From NCBI GenBank assembly GCA_039810005.1, contig JBDHWD010000005.1, positions 4,224 to 68,223 of the forward strand: a stretch of 64,000 bases of DNA, given 5' to 3'. Origin of the DNA: JAMLIA01 sp039810005 (lineage in GTDB: Bacteria > Chloroflexota > Chloroflexia > Thermomicrobiales > CFX8). Both the position numbers and the translations under genes were made by a program. The notes beneath the pieces are model-generated. The model made no database searches. It was not told the DNA's origin and saw only the letters and a program-made list of their open reading frames with translations. This document shows positions 46,256-55,295 of the stretch, piece after piece; the first letter of the stretch is position 1; every line of letters starts with the position of its first letter.

Positions 46256-47262
46256 AGCCTGACGGCACCCCAGGAAGTATCGCCGTCGTCAAGCCGTGCT
46301 GCATCGGCGATTGCGTCATGGCGCTCCCAACACTCGACTCGCTGGAGGCCGCCTTCCCAGACGCAGAGCGCAGCGTCCTGGTCGGCCGGCACTCGCGAGC
46401 CATCTTCGAGACGCGCGATAGCACCTGGTCGCTAACCGCAATACCGGATCAGATATCGCCACGCATGGCGCTGAAGACAGCCTCTGCTGTCCGTAGCGCA
46501 GGCGCTGATCTGGTCATTCTTCTCGAACGATCGCGGATGCTACGCTGGGCATTCAGCCTGCATTTTGGCGATCGTGCGCATTCAGTCGCATCGCTGAATC
46601 CGGAATTCCGCCACGAGAGCGCGGCGTATCTTGATGTCGTGCGCGCGCTCGGCATCACGCCAGCCATCTGCCGGCCGCAGCTGACGCCGAGTGATGCTGA
46701 CATGGCGAGGGGCAGAGAAGTCCTGAAGTCGTACTCACGTCCGGTCGTTCTGCATCCGGGCGGCGCGGAGAACCCGGGCGCAACGATGCCCGACAAGCGC
46801 TGGCCAGCCGAGCGCTATATTGCCCTTGCGCGACTGCTGACTGACGACGGGTATGACGTGCTGTTTTCCGGTGGTCCGGACGATCGAGCGCTGAACGCAC
46901 ACGTGGCAGCCGCTGCTGATCTTCCCGCTGAGCGCTCGTTGGCAGGGCAGCTCGGATTGATGGAAGCAGCGGCCGTCGCCTCGCAATCGGGTCTGTTCGT
47001 CAGCGGCGACACCGGCATGAGCCATATTGCGGCGGCGACCGGAGCACCGGTCATCGCCATTTTCGGCCCGACAAATCCACGGCGATATCGACCAATTGGG
47101 CACGCAGTCACCGTCCTTGCGCCGGACGCGTCGTGGGAGTTGCCTGACGTTGATCTGCGCCACGCGCGGCTTTCCGATCTGCCCCAAACCGACGCAATCC
47201 CAGTCGATGCTGTGTATTCGGCCGCGCTCCGCATGCTGACCACCGCCGGAGTCCGCGCATGA
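46252..47262 (+). CDS. GT9 family glycosyltransferase (heptosyltransferase-like) 1
   Basis: A 336-residue GT-B protein of the ADP-heptose:LPS heptosyltransferase family. N-terminal IAVVKPCCIGDCVMALPTLD, then VVLHPGGAENPG and the family signature LFVSGDTGMSHIAAATGAPV followed by IAIFGPTNPRRY. GT9 enzymes build the LPS core in Gram-negative bacteria; in a bacterium without obvious LPS genes the acceptor must differ, for example a lipid-linked or cell-wall glycan. Overlaps fabZ and the second GT9 gene by 4 bp each. Confidence 0.88.
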   Translation: MKPDGTPGSIAVVKPCCIGDCVMALPTLDSLEAAFPDAERSVLVGRHSRAIFETRDSTWSLTAIPDQISPRMALKTASAVRSAGADLVILLERSRMLRWAFSLHFGDRAHSVASLNPEFRHESAAYLDVVRALGITPAICRPQLTPSDADMARGREVLKSYSRPVVLHPGGAENPGATMPDKRWPAERYIALARLLTDDGYDVLFSGGPDDRALNAHVAAAADLPAERSLAGQLGLMEAAAVASQSGLFVSGDTGMSHIAAATGAPVIAIFGPTNPRRYRPIGHAVTVLAPDASWELPDVDLRHARLSDLPQTDAIPVDAVYSAALRMLTTAGVRA

Positions 47263-48380
47263 CCGGTCTCGTTCATCGCGTGCGCGATGCAGGGTTGGCT
47301 GCGATATCGCGCGGGACGCTGAGAGCGAGGCCCGACGGCGAGACGCTGGTTCTCTTGCAGCCGGACCATCTGGGCGACATCATCCTCTCGCAGCCCGCCG
47401 TCCGCTTGCTTCGCGAGCGCCTGCCTGACACGCGCATCGTCGGCGTCGTCGGGCCGTGGTCACGAGACATTGCGGAGATGGCCTGGCCAGTTGACGAGAT
47501 TATCACGCTCAAGTTCCCGGGTTTCACACGACGATCTTCCGGCGACCCGACCGCACCTTATCGCCAGATTGGCCGCGACGCGGAGACGCTCCGATCCTTG
47601 AATCCGAAGGCCGGCATCGTCCTGCGACCAGAGGCATGGTGGGCCGCGTTTGTTGCCTCTCGGGCGATGAACGAGGTCGTTGCCGGTGACGATCGCCCCT
47701 ACGTCTCTCGCGTCGTTACTGTTCCGGAACACGAGCATTCCGTCGTGCGTGCGGCAACGATCGCCGCCGCCTTCCTGGATTGCAGCGTGCCGTCTCGGGA
47801 AGAGCTCAGCATCTCTATTCCCCGACAGCTCGACGCAGCAAACGAAGCAAGCGGCATGCTCAAGTCGCGGGGCATCGAGGGGCGATATGCCGTCATCCAT
47901 CCCGGCTCTGGCGCAGCGGTGAAGCTGTGGACGGACTCGCGCTGGCGGGCGATCGTTCAGCATCTCAACAGTCGCGGCCTAAAGGTCGTGCTCACCGGCA
48001 GTCCGAGCGAGCGGCCCAGGTGCGACCTCATCGCCGAAGGGACTGACGCCGTCGCCTTCGCTGGCGAGACGAGCGTCGCGGTGTTGGCCGAACTGTTCCG
48101 CGATGCGGCGCTTGCGGTCGGAACGGACAACGGCCCGATGCACCTGGCGGTGGCTGTTGACGCGCCGACAGTTCATCTCTTTGGGCCAAGCGATCCTGAG
48201 CGTTACGGACCGTGGGGTGACCCGAGTCGTCATCGCGTCGTCACAGCCGGCTGGCACTGTCCGCGCTGTGGGGATCTGAGTCCGGGCAGACCAGCGGGTT
48301 GCGGTTGCATGCTGGCAATCTCGGCCGAGACGGTGTGCGCTGAGGTAGACCGAATGCTGGATGCTCATGGCAGGCGTTGA
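47259..48380 (+). CDS. GT9 family glycosyltransferase (heptosyltransferase-like) 2
   Basis: A 373-residue protein with ETLVLLQPDHLGDIILSQPA, YAVIHPGSGAAVKLWTDSRW, the signature AVGTDNGPMHLAVAVDAPTV and LFGPSDPERYGPW. A cysteine-containing tail (HCPRCGDLSPGRPAGCGC) is common in this family and may bind metal or stabilise the fold. Donor and acceptor unknown. Start overlaps the first GT9 gene by 4 bp; the next gene begins inside its 3' end. Confidence 0.88.
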   Translation: MTGLVHRVRDAGLAAISRGTLRARPDGETLVLLQPDHLGDIILSQPAVRLLRERLPDTRIVGVVGPWSRDIAEMAWPVDEIITLKFPGFTRRSSGDPTAPYRQIGRDAETLRSLNPKAGIVLRPEAWWAAFVASRAMNEVVAGDDRPYVSRVVTVPEHEHSVVRAATIAAAFLDCSVPSREELSISIPRQLDAANEASGMLKSRGIEGRYAVIHPGSGAAVKLWTDSRWRAIVQHLNSRGLKVVLTGSPSERPRCDLIAEGTDAVAFAGETSVAVLAELFRDAALAVGTDNGPMHLAVAVDAPTVHLFGPSDPERYGPWGDPSRHRVVTAGWHCPRCGDLSPGRPAGCGCMLAISAETVCAEVDRMLDAHGRR

Positions 48381-49467
48381 ACTGGCGATTGATTCGAGCC
48401 GCGCTGACAGCGCAATTCGCACCGGCACTGAGTGGTATTCGCATGAGCTCCTGAAGGCGATGGCTGCCCTCAAGGATCGTCCGCAATTGACGCTCTACCA
48501 TCGATCCGATTCGGGAGACTGGCCGTCCGGAGTCGGGATCAATCATCGTGTCGTCAGGATGCCGCGGCTCTGGACCCACGTCGGCCTGTCATGGCGAATG
48601 TTGCGCGATCGTCCGAAAGCGCTCTTCGTGCCATCGCACGTCATTCCCCTGGCGCATCCGCGCGTCTCGGTTGTGACTGTGCACGATCTTGGCTACCTGC
48701 GTGAGCCGGAGGCGCACACGTGGCGATCGCGTCTCATGCTCGACAGGACGACGCGATGGAATGCACGGGTTGCGACGCAGATTATCGCCGTTTCGGCCGC
48801 GACACGCGATGACCTTGTGCAGCACTACGGCGTCTCTCCGGCAAAGATCGCCGTCGTCCATTCTGCGATCAACCACGACCGGTTTCGGCCCCACGATCCT
48901 TCGGCCACGCTGGCCGATGCTGGGATTCACCAGCCATATCTGCTCTTTCTCAGCACGGTGCAGCCACGTAAGAACCTGGTGCGCCTCGTTGAGGCGTTCG
49001 AGCGGCTGGATGATGATGACATGCGCCTCGTCGTCGCCGGGCGCTCCGGCTGGCTGAGCGAGGATATCGAGCAACGCGTGCGAGCAAGCCCCAAGCGTGA
49101 ACGTATCGACCGTATCGGTTATGTCGATGATGACCTCGTTCCGGCGTTGTATGCGGGAGCGAGCGCGTTCATACACCCGGCCCTGTATGAGGGCTTCGGC
49201 CTCGGTATTCTGGAAGCGATGGCGAGTGGATGTCCGGTTGTGACGAGCGATCGATCGAGTATGCCGGAAGTCGCGGGTGATGCAGCTGTGCTCGTCGATC
49301 CAACGAATGTCGACTCGATCTTGCAGGGCATCGAGACTGCGCTGAATCCGTCTCAACGAACCTCGCTGATTGAGCGCGGGTTGCAGCGAGCGGCGCAGTT
49401 CACCTGGGAGCGGACTGCTCGGCAGACCCTGGCAGTCATAGAGGAGGCCCGGCGTGTCCGCGGCTGA
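48367..49467 (+). CDS. GT4 family glycosyltransferase
   Basis: A 366-residue GT-B glycosyltransferase. It begins ELAIDSSRADSAIRTGTEWY, has VVTVHDLGYLREPEA and IIAVSAATRDDLVQHYGV, and in the second half QPYLLFLSTVQPRKNLVRLV, then FIHPALYEGFGLGILEAMAS with the donor-site EX7E motif and VVTSDRSSMPEVAGDAAVLV. These segments are like mannosyl- and glucosyltransferases. I use the ATG at 48367; another ATG two codons earlier is equivalent. Overlaps the preceding GT9 gene. Confidence 0.9.
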   Translation: MAGVELAIDSSRADSAIRTGTEWYSHELLKAMAALKDRPQLTLYHRSDSGDWPSGVGINHRVVRMPRLWTHVGLSWRMLRDRPKALFVPSHVIPLAHPRVSVVTVHDLGYLREPEAHTWRSRLMLDRTTRWNARVATQIIAVSAATRDDLVQHYGVSPAKIAVVHSAINHDRFRPHDPSATLADAGIHQPYLLFLSTVQPRKNLVRLVEAFERLDDDDMRLVVAGRSGWLSEDIEQRVRASPKRERIDRIGYVDDDLVPALYAGASAFIHPALYEGFGLGILEAMASGCPVVTSDRSSMPEVAGDAAVLVDPTNVDSILQGIETALNPSQRTSLIERGLQRAAQFTWERTARQTLAVIEEARRVRG

Positions 49468-50548
49468 TAGGCGCATCCTGATCGTCAAGCTCGCCGACCT
49501 CGGCGACTTGCTGCTCTGCGAGCCGGCCATCAGGTCGCTGCGCACTGCATTCCCCGCTGCGCGTATCGACCTGCTGGTGCCGCCAGCGACCGCACCGCTT
49601 GCGCACCTGCTCGGCCACGACCTGAGCGTCCTGACCTTTCCCAAATCGCTGTTCGATAACCTCACCGCGCTCGCCAGGCCCAATCGATTTGCGCAGGCCG
49701 TGCGCTTTGGCCTGCAGTTGCGACGTGCTCATTACAACACGGTCGTCGTCCTACATCACCTGACGACGCCCGGTGGGGCGACGAAGCAGCGCTGGCTGGC
49801 GAGGGCCACGAGCGCTGCGAACGTCGTCGGTCTGGACAACGGGCGTGGCAACTTCCTGACGGCGCGCGTCATCGACCTCGGATTTGGCGCAAAGCACGAA
49901 GCGACGTACATGCTCGACGTCGCACGTGCCGCTGGGGGTGCGCCTGTCGATCCTGCACCTCAGGTGGACCGCGCTAGTGTTCAACGCGGTCCGGCTCTGC
50001 CGGCAGACTACGCAGTGATCTATCCGGCGACCGGCCCGTATTCATCGGCGCGAACGTGGCCAGTGGAGCGCTACGGGGCAGTGGCCTCGGCGTTGGCCGC
50101 TGACGGCTTGACTCCTGTTGTCGTCGGATCGCGCGGCGAAGCGCAGCTTGGAGCGCATATTCGGAACGCCGTGCCATCGACAATCGACCTGATGGGCGCT
50201 ACTTCGCTCCCGGAGCTAGCCGGTGTCGTTACCGGCGCGCGCATTGTCGTCGGCGGGGATTCGTTCGTCGGCCACCTGGCGGCCGCGCTCGATGTTCCAA
50301 GAGTGACGATATTCGGCCCATCGAATCGCGATGCCTGGCGTCCGTGGGGTTCTGTTGACGTTGACAACGTGGACATCGATTCCACATTCAATGGGGCTGT
50401 CGTGTACCATGACCTTCCCTGTCAGCCGTGCTTATACGCTGGATATCGGCTCGGCAGGCCAGAAGGTTGTCCGACGCGCACGTGCCTGAATCGCGTGGCA
50501 GTCGCGGACGTGCTGCAGGCAATCGATCGTATCCTGAAGGCATCCTGA
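49454..50548 (+). CDS. GT9 family glycosyltransferase (heptosyltransferase-like) 3
   Basis: A 364-residue protein with ILIVKLADLGDLLLCEPAI, YAVIYPATGPYSSARTWPVE, the signature IVVGGDSFVGHLAAALDVPR and TIFGPSNRDAWRPWG, and a cysteine-rich tail (CQPCLYAGYRLGRPEGCP). The GTG at 49454 has GGAGG six bases upstream. The stop TGA shares bases with the ATG of the next gene (TGATG), linking this cluster to the membrane-stress-like module. Confidence 0.88.
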   Translation: MSAADRRILIVKLADLGDLLLCEPAIRSLRTAFPAARIDLLVPPATAPLAHLLGHDLSVLTFPKSLFDNLTALARPNRFAQAVRFGLQLRRAHYNTVVVLHHLTTPGGATKQRWLARATSAANVVGLDNGRGNFLTARVIDLGFGAKHEATYMLDVARAAGGAPVDPAPQVDRASVQRGPALPADYAVIYPATGPYSSARTWPVERYGAVASALAADGLTPVVVGSRGEAQLGAHIRNAVPSTIDLMGATSLPELAGVVTGARIVVGGDSFVGHLAAALDVPRVTIFGPSNRDAWRPWGSVDVDNVDIDSTFNGAVVYHDLPCQPCLYAGYRLGRPEGCPTRTCLNRVAVADVLQAIDRILKAS

Positions 50549-51078
50549 TGTTTCGTAGCGGTCGAACAATTGGGCTCCTGCTCATCGCTGGTGGTCTGGC
50601 GGTTGCGTTACTAGCCGGAGCATGGCTTGCTGCGGGTGTCGCAGATGACGAATCAGGCTTGCGCCTCTCCGGCGCAGTCCTCGGCGGTGCCATGCTATTT
50701 ATCGTCATCGTGCTGCCAATGCTGGCCGCCGGCATCTACATCTTCGTCAAGGGCCGTAGCGAGGATGCGCAGATGGCGTCCGGCCAACGGCAGCGCAAGA
50801 TGCTGGCGATCGTGGAGACCGCCGGTCAGATCAGTATCGGAGACCTGGCGCTGCAGCTTGGAGGTACGCGCGATTCCGTCCGACAGGATCTTTATGATCT
50901 TGTCTCCAAGGGACTGTTTGCGGGCTACGCGGACTGGAACCGCGGCATGCTCTACACACGGGGTGCGTCCGAGTTACGCGGCCAAAAGACCTGCCCGAAC
51001 TGCGGCGGACAGCTTGAGCTGGCTGGTAAGGGCATGATTCGTTGCCCGTATTGTGGCGCCGAGATCTTCTTGCCCTGA
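50548..51078 (+). CDS. Membrane protein with winged-helix-like and zinc-ribbon domains
   Basis: A 176-residue protein. Two membrane helices come first (IGLLLIAGGLAVALLAGAWL and LGGAMLFIVIVLPMLAAGIY), followed by a winged-helix/PCI-like segment (MLAIVETAGQISIGDLALQL, then SVRQDLYDLVSKGLF) and a C-terminal zinc ribbon with CPNCGG and CPYCGAE. The topology puts the last two parts in the cytoplasm. It is translationally coupled to the GT9 gene and followed by the DUF4178, PspA and SPFH genes. A sensor or recruiter of PspA at the membrane is a reasonable inference, by analogy with the zinc-ribbon protein of Bacillus ydjFGHI. Confidence 0.7.
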   Translation: MFRSGRTIGLLLIAGGLAVALLAGAWLAAGVADDESGLRLSGAVLGGAMLFIVIVLPMLAAGIYIFVKGRSEDAQMASGQRQRKMLAIVETAGQISIGDLALQLGGTRDSVRQDLYDLVSKGLFAGYADWNRGMLYTRGASELRGQKTCPNCGGQLELAGKGMIRCPYCGAEIFLP

Positions 51079-51110
51079 TCGGGCAGGATGACCCTGACGG
51101 GAGGACACGG

Positions 51111-52094
51111 ATGTCCAGAGGCGGCAGGCTTGACCGGATACTCGACCGAATCCCTGGTTATGCCGGTTATCGGGAAAAGGAGCGTCGACGCGACAGCGAC
51201 CGCGCTATTCGCGACAAGATCGAGGCTGACTTCGGTCAGCAGGCGGAGCGCCTCGGGCGGCTGGCAAACAGGCTCGCCGATGATCGACAACTCGACGCGA
51301 TTGGCGTCGTCAATCGACCGCTCACCGAGCTGCGCTCGTTCCTCGACCGCGTGCGGACAGCCACCTACGGTTACGCACCCATCTTCGCTAACGACGAAGT
51401 CGACGAGTCGGTGCTCGACCAGATTGCCGCCTTCGATAGCGCATTGGCCGACTACGTCCCTGACGTCGAGCGCGGTGTCGCCGCACTCGAAGCAGCACCT
51501 CCTGCCGACCCTGCCTTCAAGGCAGCAGCCGAGCAGTTGAGCCAGACGATTCAGCAGGTCAGCAGACGCTTCGCTACGCGCGCGGAGATCATCCAGGCTG
51601 GCAAGCCGCTCCCCGAGAAGGATATGCTGGCCGTATTGCAGCCCGACAAACCCAATGCGCCGGCCGCGATGCAATTGCAGACGGGAGACGCAGTCTCATA
51701 CGACGGCTCAGATTACGTTGTGATCGGCCGTATTTCGGCTTCCTTCGGCGACAGCAAGGCGCTCGCGTTCCAGCTTCGGGGCGGCGACGACAAGCAGTGG
51801 CTCTCTGTCGTGGTCGGCGCGTCACAGAATCTCTACTGGCTCGAAGAAGGCATGCTCAACCGGGGTGCGCTCGAGCAGTCGATTTCTATCGGCGATCGAA
51901 CGTTCCAGCTGCAGAGGGAAGAGCAGGGCAGCAGTGAGGTGGAAGGCCGACAAGGCACAGAAGCCCGTCATGTCCGCTTTCTCATGTACGCGGCAGAGAA
52001 CAGCGTGCTGCACATTTATGATTGGGGTGCGCAGCGATTGGTGCTTGAGGGCGTAGCAATCGACCAGCGCGACGTGGAAATCTTCCGACGTTAG
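51111..52094 (+). CDS. DUF4178-like protein
   Basis: A 327-residue soluble protein. Residues 1-~170 are predicted helical and charged (IRDKIEADFGQQAERLGRLA, YVPDVERGVAALEAAP). The C-terminal part (from ~185: LQTGDAVSYDGSDYVVIGRI, LRGGDDKQWLSVVVG, QNLYWLEEG, FLMYAAENSVLHIYDWG) resembles the beta-rich DUF4178 domain found beside PspA in many bacteria. The ATG at 51111 has GGAGG six bases upstream. Function unknown. Confidence 0.68.
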   Translation: MSRGGRLDRILDRIPGYAGYREKERRRDSDRAIRDKIEADFGQQAERLGRLANRLADDRQLDAIGVVNRPLTELRSFLDRVRTATYGYAPIFANDEVDESVLDQIAAFDSALADYVPDVERGVAALEAAPPADPAFKAAAEQLSQTIQQVSRRFATRAEIIQAGKPLPEKDMLAVLQPDKPNAPAAMQLQTGDAVSYDGSDYVVIGRISASFGDSKALAFQLRGGDDKQWLSVVVGASQNLYWLEEGMLNRGALEQSISIGDRTFQLQREEQGSSEVEGRQGTEARHVRFLMYAAENSVLHIYDWGAQRLVLEGVAIDQRDVEIFRR

Positions 52095-52144
52095 TTGAAT
52101 CCAGGGCACAGGGAATATCTCGATCGTAGAGGAGGGAATCTCAG

Positions 52145-52861
52145 ATGGCTATACTCGATCGAATGGCAAGGCTAATTCGCGCCAACATCAACGACCTGCT
52201 CGACCGCGCTGAAGATCCTGAAAAAATGCTCAACGAGCTGCTGCGCGAAATGGACGCCAGCATCAACGACGCGCGCTCGCAGGTCGCGGCGACGATCGCA
52301 CAGGAGAAGGAGCTCGAGGCCGAGCTGCGCGACGCGCAACGCGAGGCCGGCGAGTGGAATCGCCGTGCTGAACTCGCGGTTGGGGCAGGTAAGGACGACC
52401 TCGCTCGCGAGGCACTGCGCCGCAAGCGCGATTCCGAGAGCATCGGCACCGTCTATGCGCAACAGCTCAACTCGCAGCAGGAGATGGTCACCAAGCTCAA
52501 GTCGCAGCTGACAATGCTGCAGGCCAAGCGCGATGAGGCGGAGTCAAAGCGCAACGTGCTGATCGCGCGACACAAGGCGACCCAGGCACAGCGCCAGATT
52601 CAGGACACGATCTCGACGCTCCCGGGGCTTGATTCCTTCAGCGAGCTCGACCGGATGGAAAAGCGAATCCGGATGGAAGAGTCGAAGACACAGGCGATGG
52701 GCGAGCTGCAGGGCGAAGACCTCGACTATCAGTTCCAGCAGCTTGACCGCGACGAGGACATCGAGAGTGAGCTGGCCGCGCTGAAGGCTCGCGCATCGGG
52801 CGAGGAGCCCCGCAGCCTCGGCACAGGCTCGGAGTCGGACGACCGATCCTCGTCGAGCTAG
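52145..52861 (+). CDS. pspA: PspA/IM30 family protein
   Basis: A 238-residue protein of the ESCRT-III-related PspA/Vipp1 family. It begins MAILDRMARLIRANINDLLD with the amphipathic helix and the conserved DRAEDPEKML, followed by a long coiled-coil hairpin (LAREALRRKRDSESIG, AKRDEAESKRNVLIAR) and a Ser/Asp-rich tail. PspA oligomers bind and repair stressed membranes. A strong GGAGGG lies before the ATG. Upstream lie the zinc-ribbon and DUF4178 genes, downstream the SPFH gene. Confidence 0.94.
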   Translation: MAILDRMARLIRANINDLLDRAEDPEKMLNELLREMDASINDARSQVAATIAQEKELEAELRDAQREAGEWNRRAELAVGAGKDDLAREALRRKRDSESIGTVYAQQLNSQQEMVTKLKSQLTMLQAKRDEAESKRNVLIARHKATQAQRQIQDTISTLPGLDSFSELDRMEKRIRMEESKTQAMGELQGEDLDYQFQQLDRDEDIESELAALKARASGEEPRSLGTGSESDDRSSSS

Positions 52862-52905
52862 CGTCGACCCGGCGAACCGTCTGCCAGTGGTAGGAGGCGA
52901 TCCTA

Positions 52906-53967
52906 TTGGCCATTCTCGACCTGATCGAATATGCCGACGAACGACCTGACGAGATCGTGCATCGTATCCCGGAGTACGGTTCGGGTGAGTTCCGCCTGGG
53001 TTCGCAGTGCGTGGTGCGCGAGTCCCAGCGTGCGGTCTTCGTCCGCGACGGCAAGGCGCTCGACATCCTGCCGCCGGGCCGCCACACGATATCGACCGCG
53101 AACATCCCGCTGCTGACCGGCATCCTCGGCCTGCCGTTCGGCTCGAAGAGTCCGTTCCGCGCCGAGGTCTACTACGTGATGATGCGGGAGTTCACCGATC
53201 TCAAGTGGGGAACGCCGCAGCCGGTGCTCTTCCGCGACACTGAGTTCGGGATGATCCGCATCCGCGCCTTTGGCACCTACTCTATGCGGGTGAAGGATCC
53301 ACAGCTGTTCGTCAACCAGATCGTTGGTACGCAGGGCTCGTACTCGACCAACGATATCGAGGAATTTCTGCGCTCGGTCATCATCAACGAGTTCAACGAC
53401 ATGATGGGCGAGACGCTGACGACTCTGCTCGACGTACAGGCCAAGACGATCGATCTGGCGACGCTGGCCCTTCACAGCCTGACAGATGACTTCGCCCGGC
53501 TCGGGCTCGAGATACGCTCGTTCCAGGTCGGCGCGATCACACCGCCTGAGGAAGTCCAGAAGGCGATCGATCAGCGCAGCTCAATGGGTGCGATCGGCAA
53601 CATGCAGGCGTATACGCAGTATCAGGCGGCACAAGCGATCGGTGGTATCGGCGAAGGCGGTGAAGGCGGCGGGCAGGGCGGAAGCCTTGCTGAGGGTGCC
53701 GGACTTGGCGCTGGCATCGGTATCGGCGCGGCGATGGCAGATGCGCTGCGACAATCGATGAGCGGTGGCCAGCAACAGGGTACGCAACCGGCTGCCGGAC
53801 AGACCTTCTGCCCGAATTGCGGAAAAGCTGTGCCGGCCGGCGCGAAGTTCTGCCCGAGTTGCGGGCACGGACTTTCGACTGGCATTACCTGCCCGAAGTG
53901 CGGCACAGACAACGAGGCCGGGTCACGCTTCTGCAAGAACTGCGGTACCCAACTCACCTCCGGTTAG
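52906..53967 (+). CDS. SPFH domain protein with double zinc-ribbon tail
   Basis: A 353-residue protein, YdjI/virion-core-like. Residues ~30-220 form the SPFH/band 7 region (LGSQCVVRESQRAVFVRDGK, DILPPGRHTISTANIP, YSMRVKDPQLFVNQIVG, LEIRSFQVGAITPPEEVQKA). A Gly/Ala-rich linker follows, then two CxxC-pair ribbons (FCPNCGKAVPAG with FCPSCG, and CPKCGTDNEAG with FCKNCG). The start is TTG at 52906, with GGAGG eight bases upstream. SPFH proteins organise membrane microdomains and partner PspA in Bacillus. It ends the module, just before a strong hairpin. Confidence 0.9.
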   Translation: MAILDLIEYADERPDEIVHRIPEYGSGEFRLGSQCVVRESQRAVFVRDGKALDILPPGRHTISTANIPLLTGILGLPFGSKSPFRAEVYYVMMREFTDLKWGTPQPVLFRDTEFGMIRIRAFGTYSMRVKDPQLFVNQIVGTQGSYSTNDIEEFLRSVIINEFNDMMGETLTTLLDVQAKTIDLATLALHSLTDDFARLGLEIRSFQVGAITPPEEVQKAIDQRSSMGAIGNMQAYTQYQAAQAIGGIGEGGEGGGQGGSLAEGAGLGAGIGIGAAMADALRQSMSGGQQQGTQPAAGQTFCPNCGKAVPAGAKFCPSCGHGLSTGITCPKCGTDNEAGSRFCKNCGTQLTSG

Positions 53968-53993
53968 CCTCCGCACCCACTCGCATTACGACG

Positions 53994-54021
53994 ATCGAGC
54001 CGCGCAGTTGCGCGGCTCGAT
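53994..54021 (+). terminator. Terminator hairpin after the PspA/SPFH operon
   Basis: A perfect 12-bp stem (ATCGAGCCGCGC and its complement) with the loop AGTT lies 27 bp beyond the SPFH stop. There is no long T-run. It separates the operon from the inositol-phosphate synthase gene. Confidence 0.7.
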
Positions 54022-54153
54022 TGGCCGATTACCGCATTTGGGCCTAGAATTCATCTGTTTGCCCTGGTGACAGTAGACTGGGGCTTGCGCAGTGCCGCGC
54101 CGACCTGGGCGAGGGCTGCCCCGCGCGCGACGTCAGTGAAGGAAGTAAACAGG

Positions 54154-55287
54154 GTGGCAGATCGAAAGATCCGGGTAGCGATTATTGGCGTCGGCAATTG
54201 CGCGTCGTCGCTTGTTCAGGGCGTGCAGTACTATCAGAATGCAAATCCTGACGAGTTCGTGCCCGGCCTGATGCACGTCGACCTCGGCGGATATCACATC
54301 AGCGATATCGAGTTCTCGGCGGCGTTCGATGTCGACGCGACGAAGGTCGGCAAGGACCTCAGCGAGGCGATCTTCTCGGGACCGAACAACACCTACAAGT
54401 TCGCCGATGTGCCACACCTCGGCGTTACCGTCCAGCGCGGAATGACGCACGACGGCCTGGGCAAGTATCTGTCGCAAATCATCACCAAAGCCCCCGGACC
54501 GACAGCAGACATCGTCGATATTCTCAAGGAGACCAAGACCGACGTCGTCATCAACTATCTTCCGGTCGGCTCGGAGATGGCGACGAAGTGGTACGTCGAG
54601 CAGGTGCTTGATGCCGGTTGTGCATTCATCAACTGCATCCCGGTCTTCATCGCCCGCGAAGAGTACTGGCAGAAGCGCTTCGAGGAGCGCGGCCTGCCGG
54701 TCATCGGCGACGACATCAAGTCGCAGGTCGGCGCGACGATCACCCACCGCGTCCTGACGCGCCTGTTCGCCGATCGTGGCGTGCGCATCGACCGCACCTA
54801 CCAGCTGAACTTCGGCGGCAACACCGACTTCATGAACATGCTGGAGCGCGAGCGACTGGAGTCGAAGAAGATTTCCAAGACGAACGCTGTCACGTCGCAG
54901 ATGGACTACGAGATGCCGGCAGAGAACGTGCACGTCGGCCCGAGCGACTACGTGCCGTGGCTGGAAGACCGCAAGTGGTGTCACATCCGGATCGAGGGCA
55001 CAACGTTCGGCGACGTGCCGCTGAATCTGGAGCTGAAGCTCGAAGTCTGGGACTCGCCAAACTCAGCCGGTGTCGTAATCGACGCCGTGCGATGCGCCAA
55101 GCTTGCGCTGGACAACAACATCGGAGGCGCGCTGCTCGCTCCCTCCTCGTACTTCATGAAGTCCCCGCCTGAGCAGTACCACGACGATATCGCCCACAAT
55201 AAGGTCGAGGAATTCATTGCGCAGAACCGGATCGGTGTGAACGCCACGTCGGCGTCGGCACCGTCCGAGGATGCCGCGGAAAGCTAG
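54154..55287 (+). CDS. ino1: Myo-inositol-1-phosphate synthase
   Basis: A 377-residue NAD-dependent isomerase that converts glucose 6-phosphate to 1D-myo-inositol 3-phosphate. It has IRVAIIGVGNCASSLVQGVQ, NYLPVGSEMATKWYVEQ, FINCIPVFIA, IGDDIKSQVGATITHR, LNFGGNTDFMNM and SPPEQYHDD, matching the short actinobacterial/archaeal form. The GTG at 54154 has GGAAG upstream. In Thermomicrobia, inositol phosphate is known as a head group of membrane lipids, so a lipid role is plausible. Confidence 0.95.
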   Translation: MADRKIRVAIIGVGNCASSLVQGVQYYQNANPDEFVPGLMHVDLGGYHISDIEFSAAFDVDATKVGKDLSEAIFSGPNNTYKFADVPHLGVTVQRGMTHDGLGKYLSQIITKAPGPTADIVDILKETKTDVVINYLPVGSEMATKWYVEQVLDAGCAFINCIPVFIAREEYWQKRFEERGLPVIGDDIKSQVGATITHRVLTRLFADRGVRIDRTYQLNFGGNTDFMNMLERERLESKKISKTNAVTSQMDYEMPAENVHVGPSDYVPWLEDRKWCHIRIEGTTFGDVPLNLELKLEVWDSPNSAGVVIDAVRCAKLALDNNIGGALLAPSSYFMKSPPEQYHDDIAHNKVEEFIAQNRIGVNATSASAPSEDAAES

Positions 55288-55295
55288 TCTTTCCC

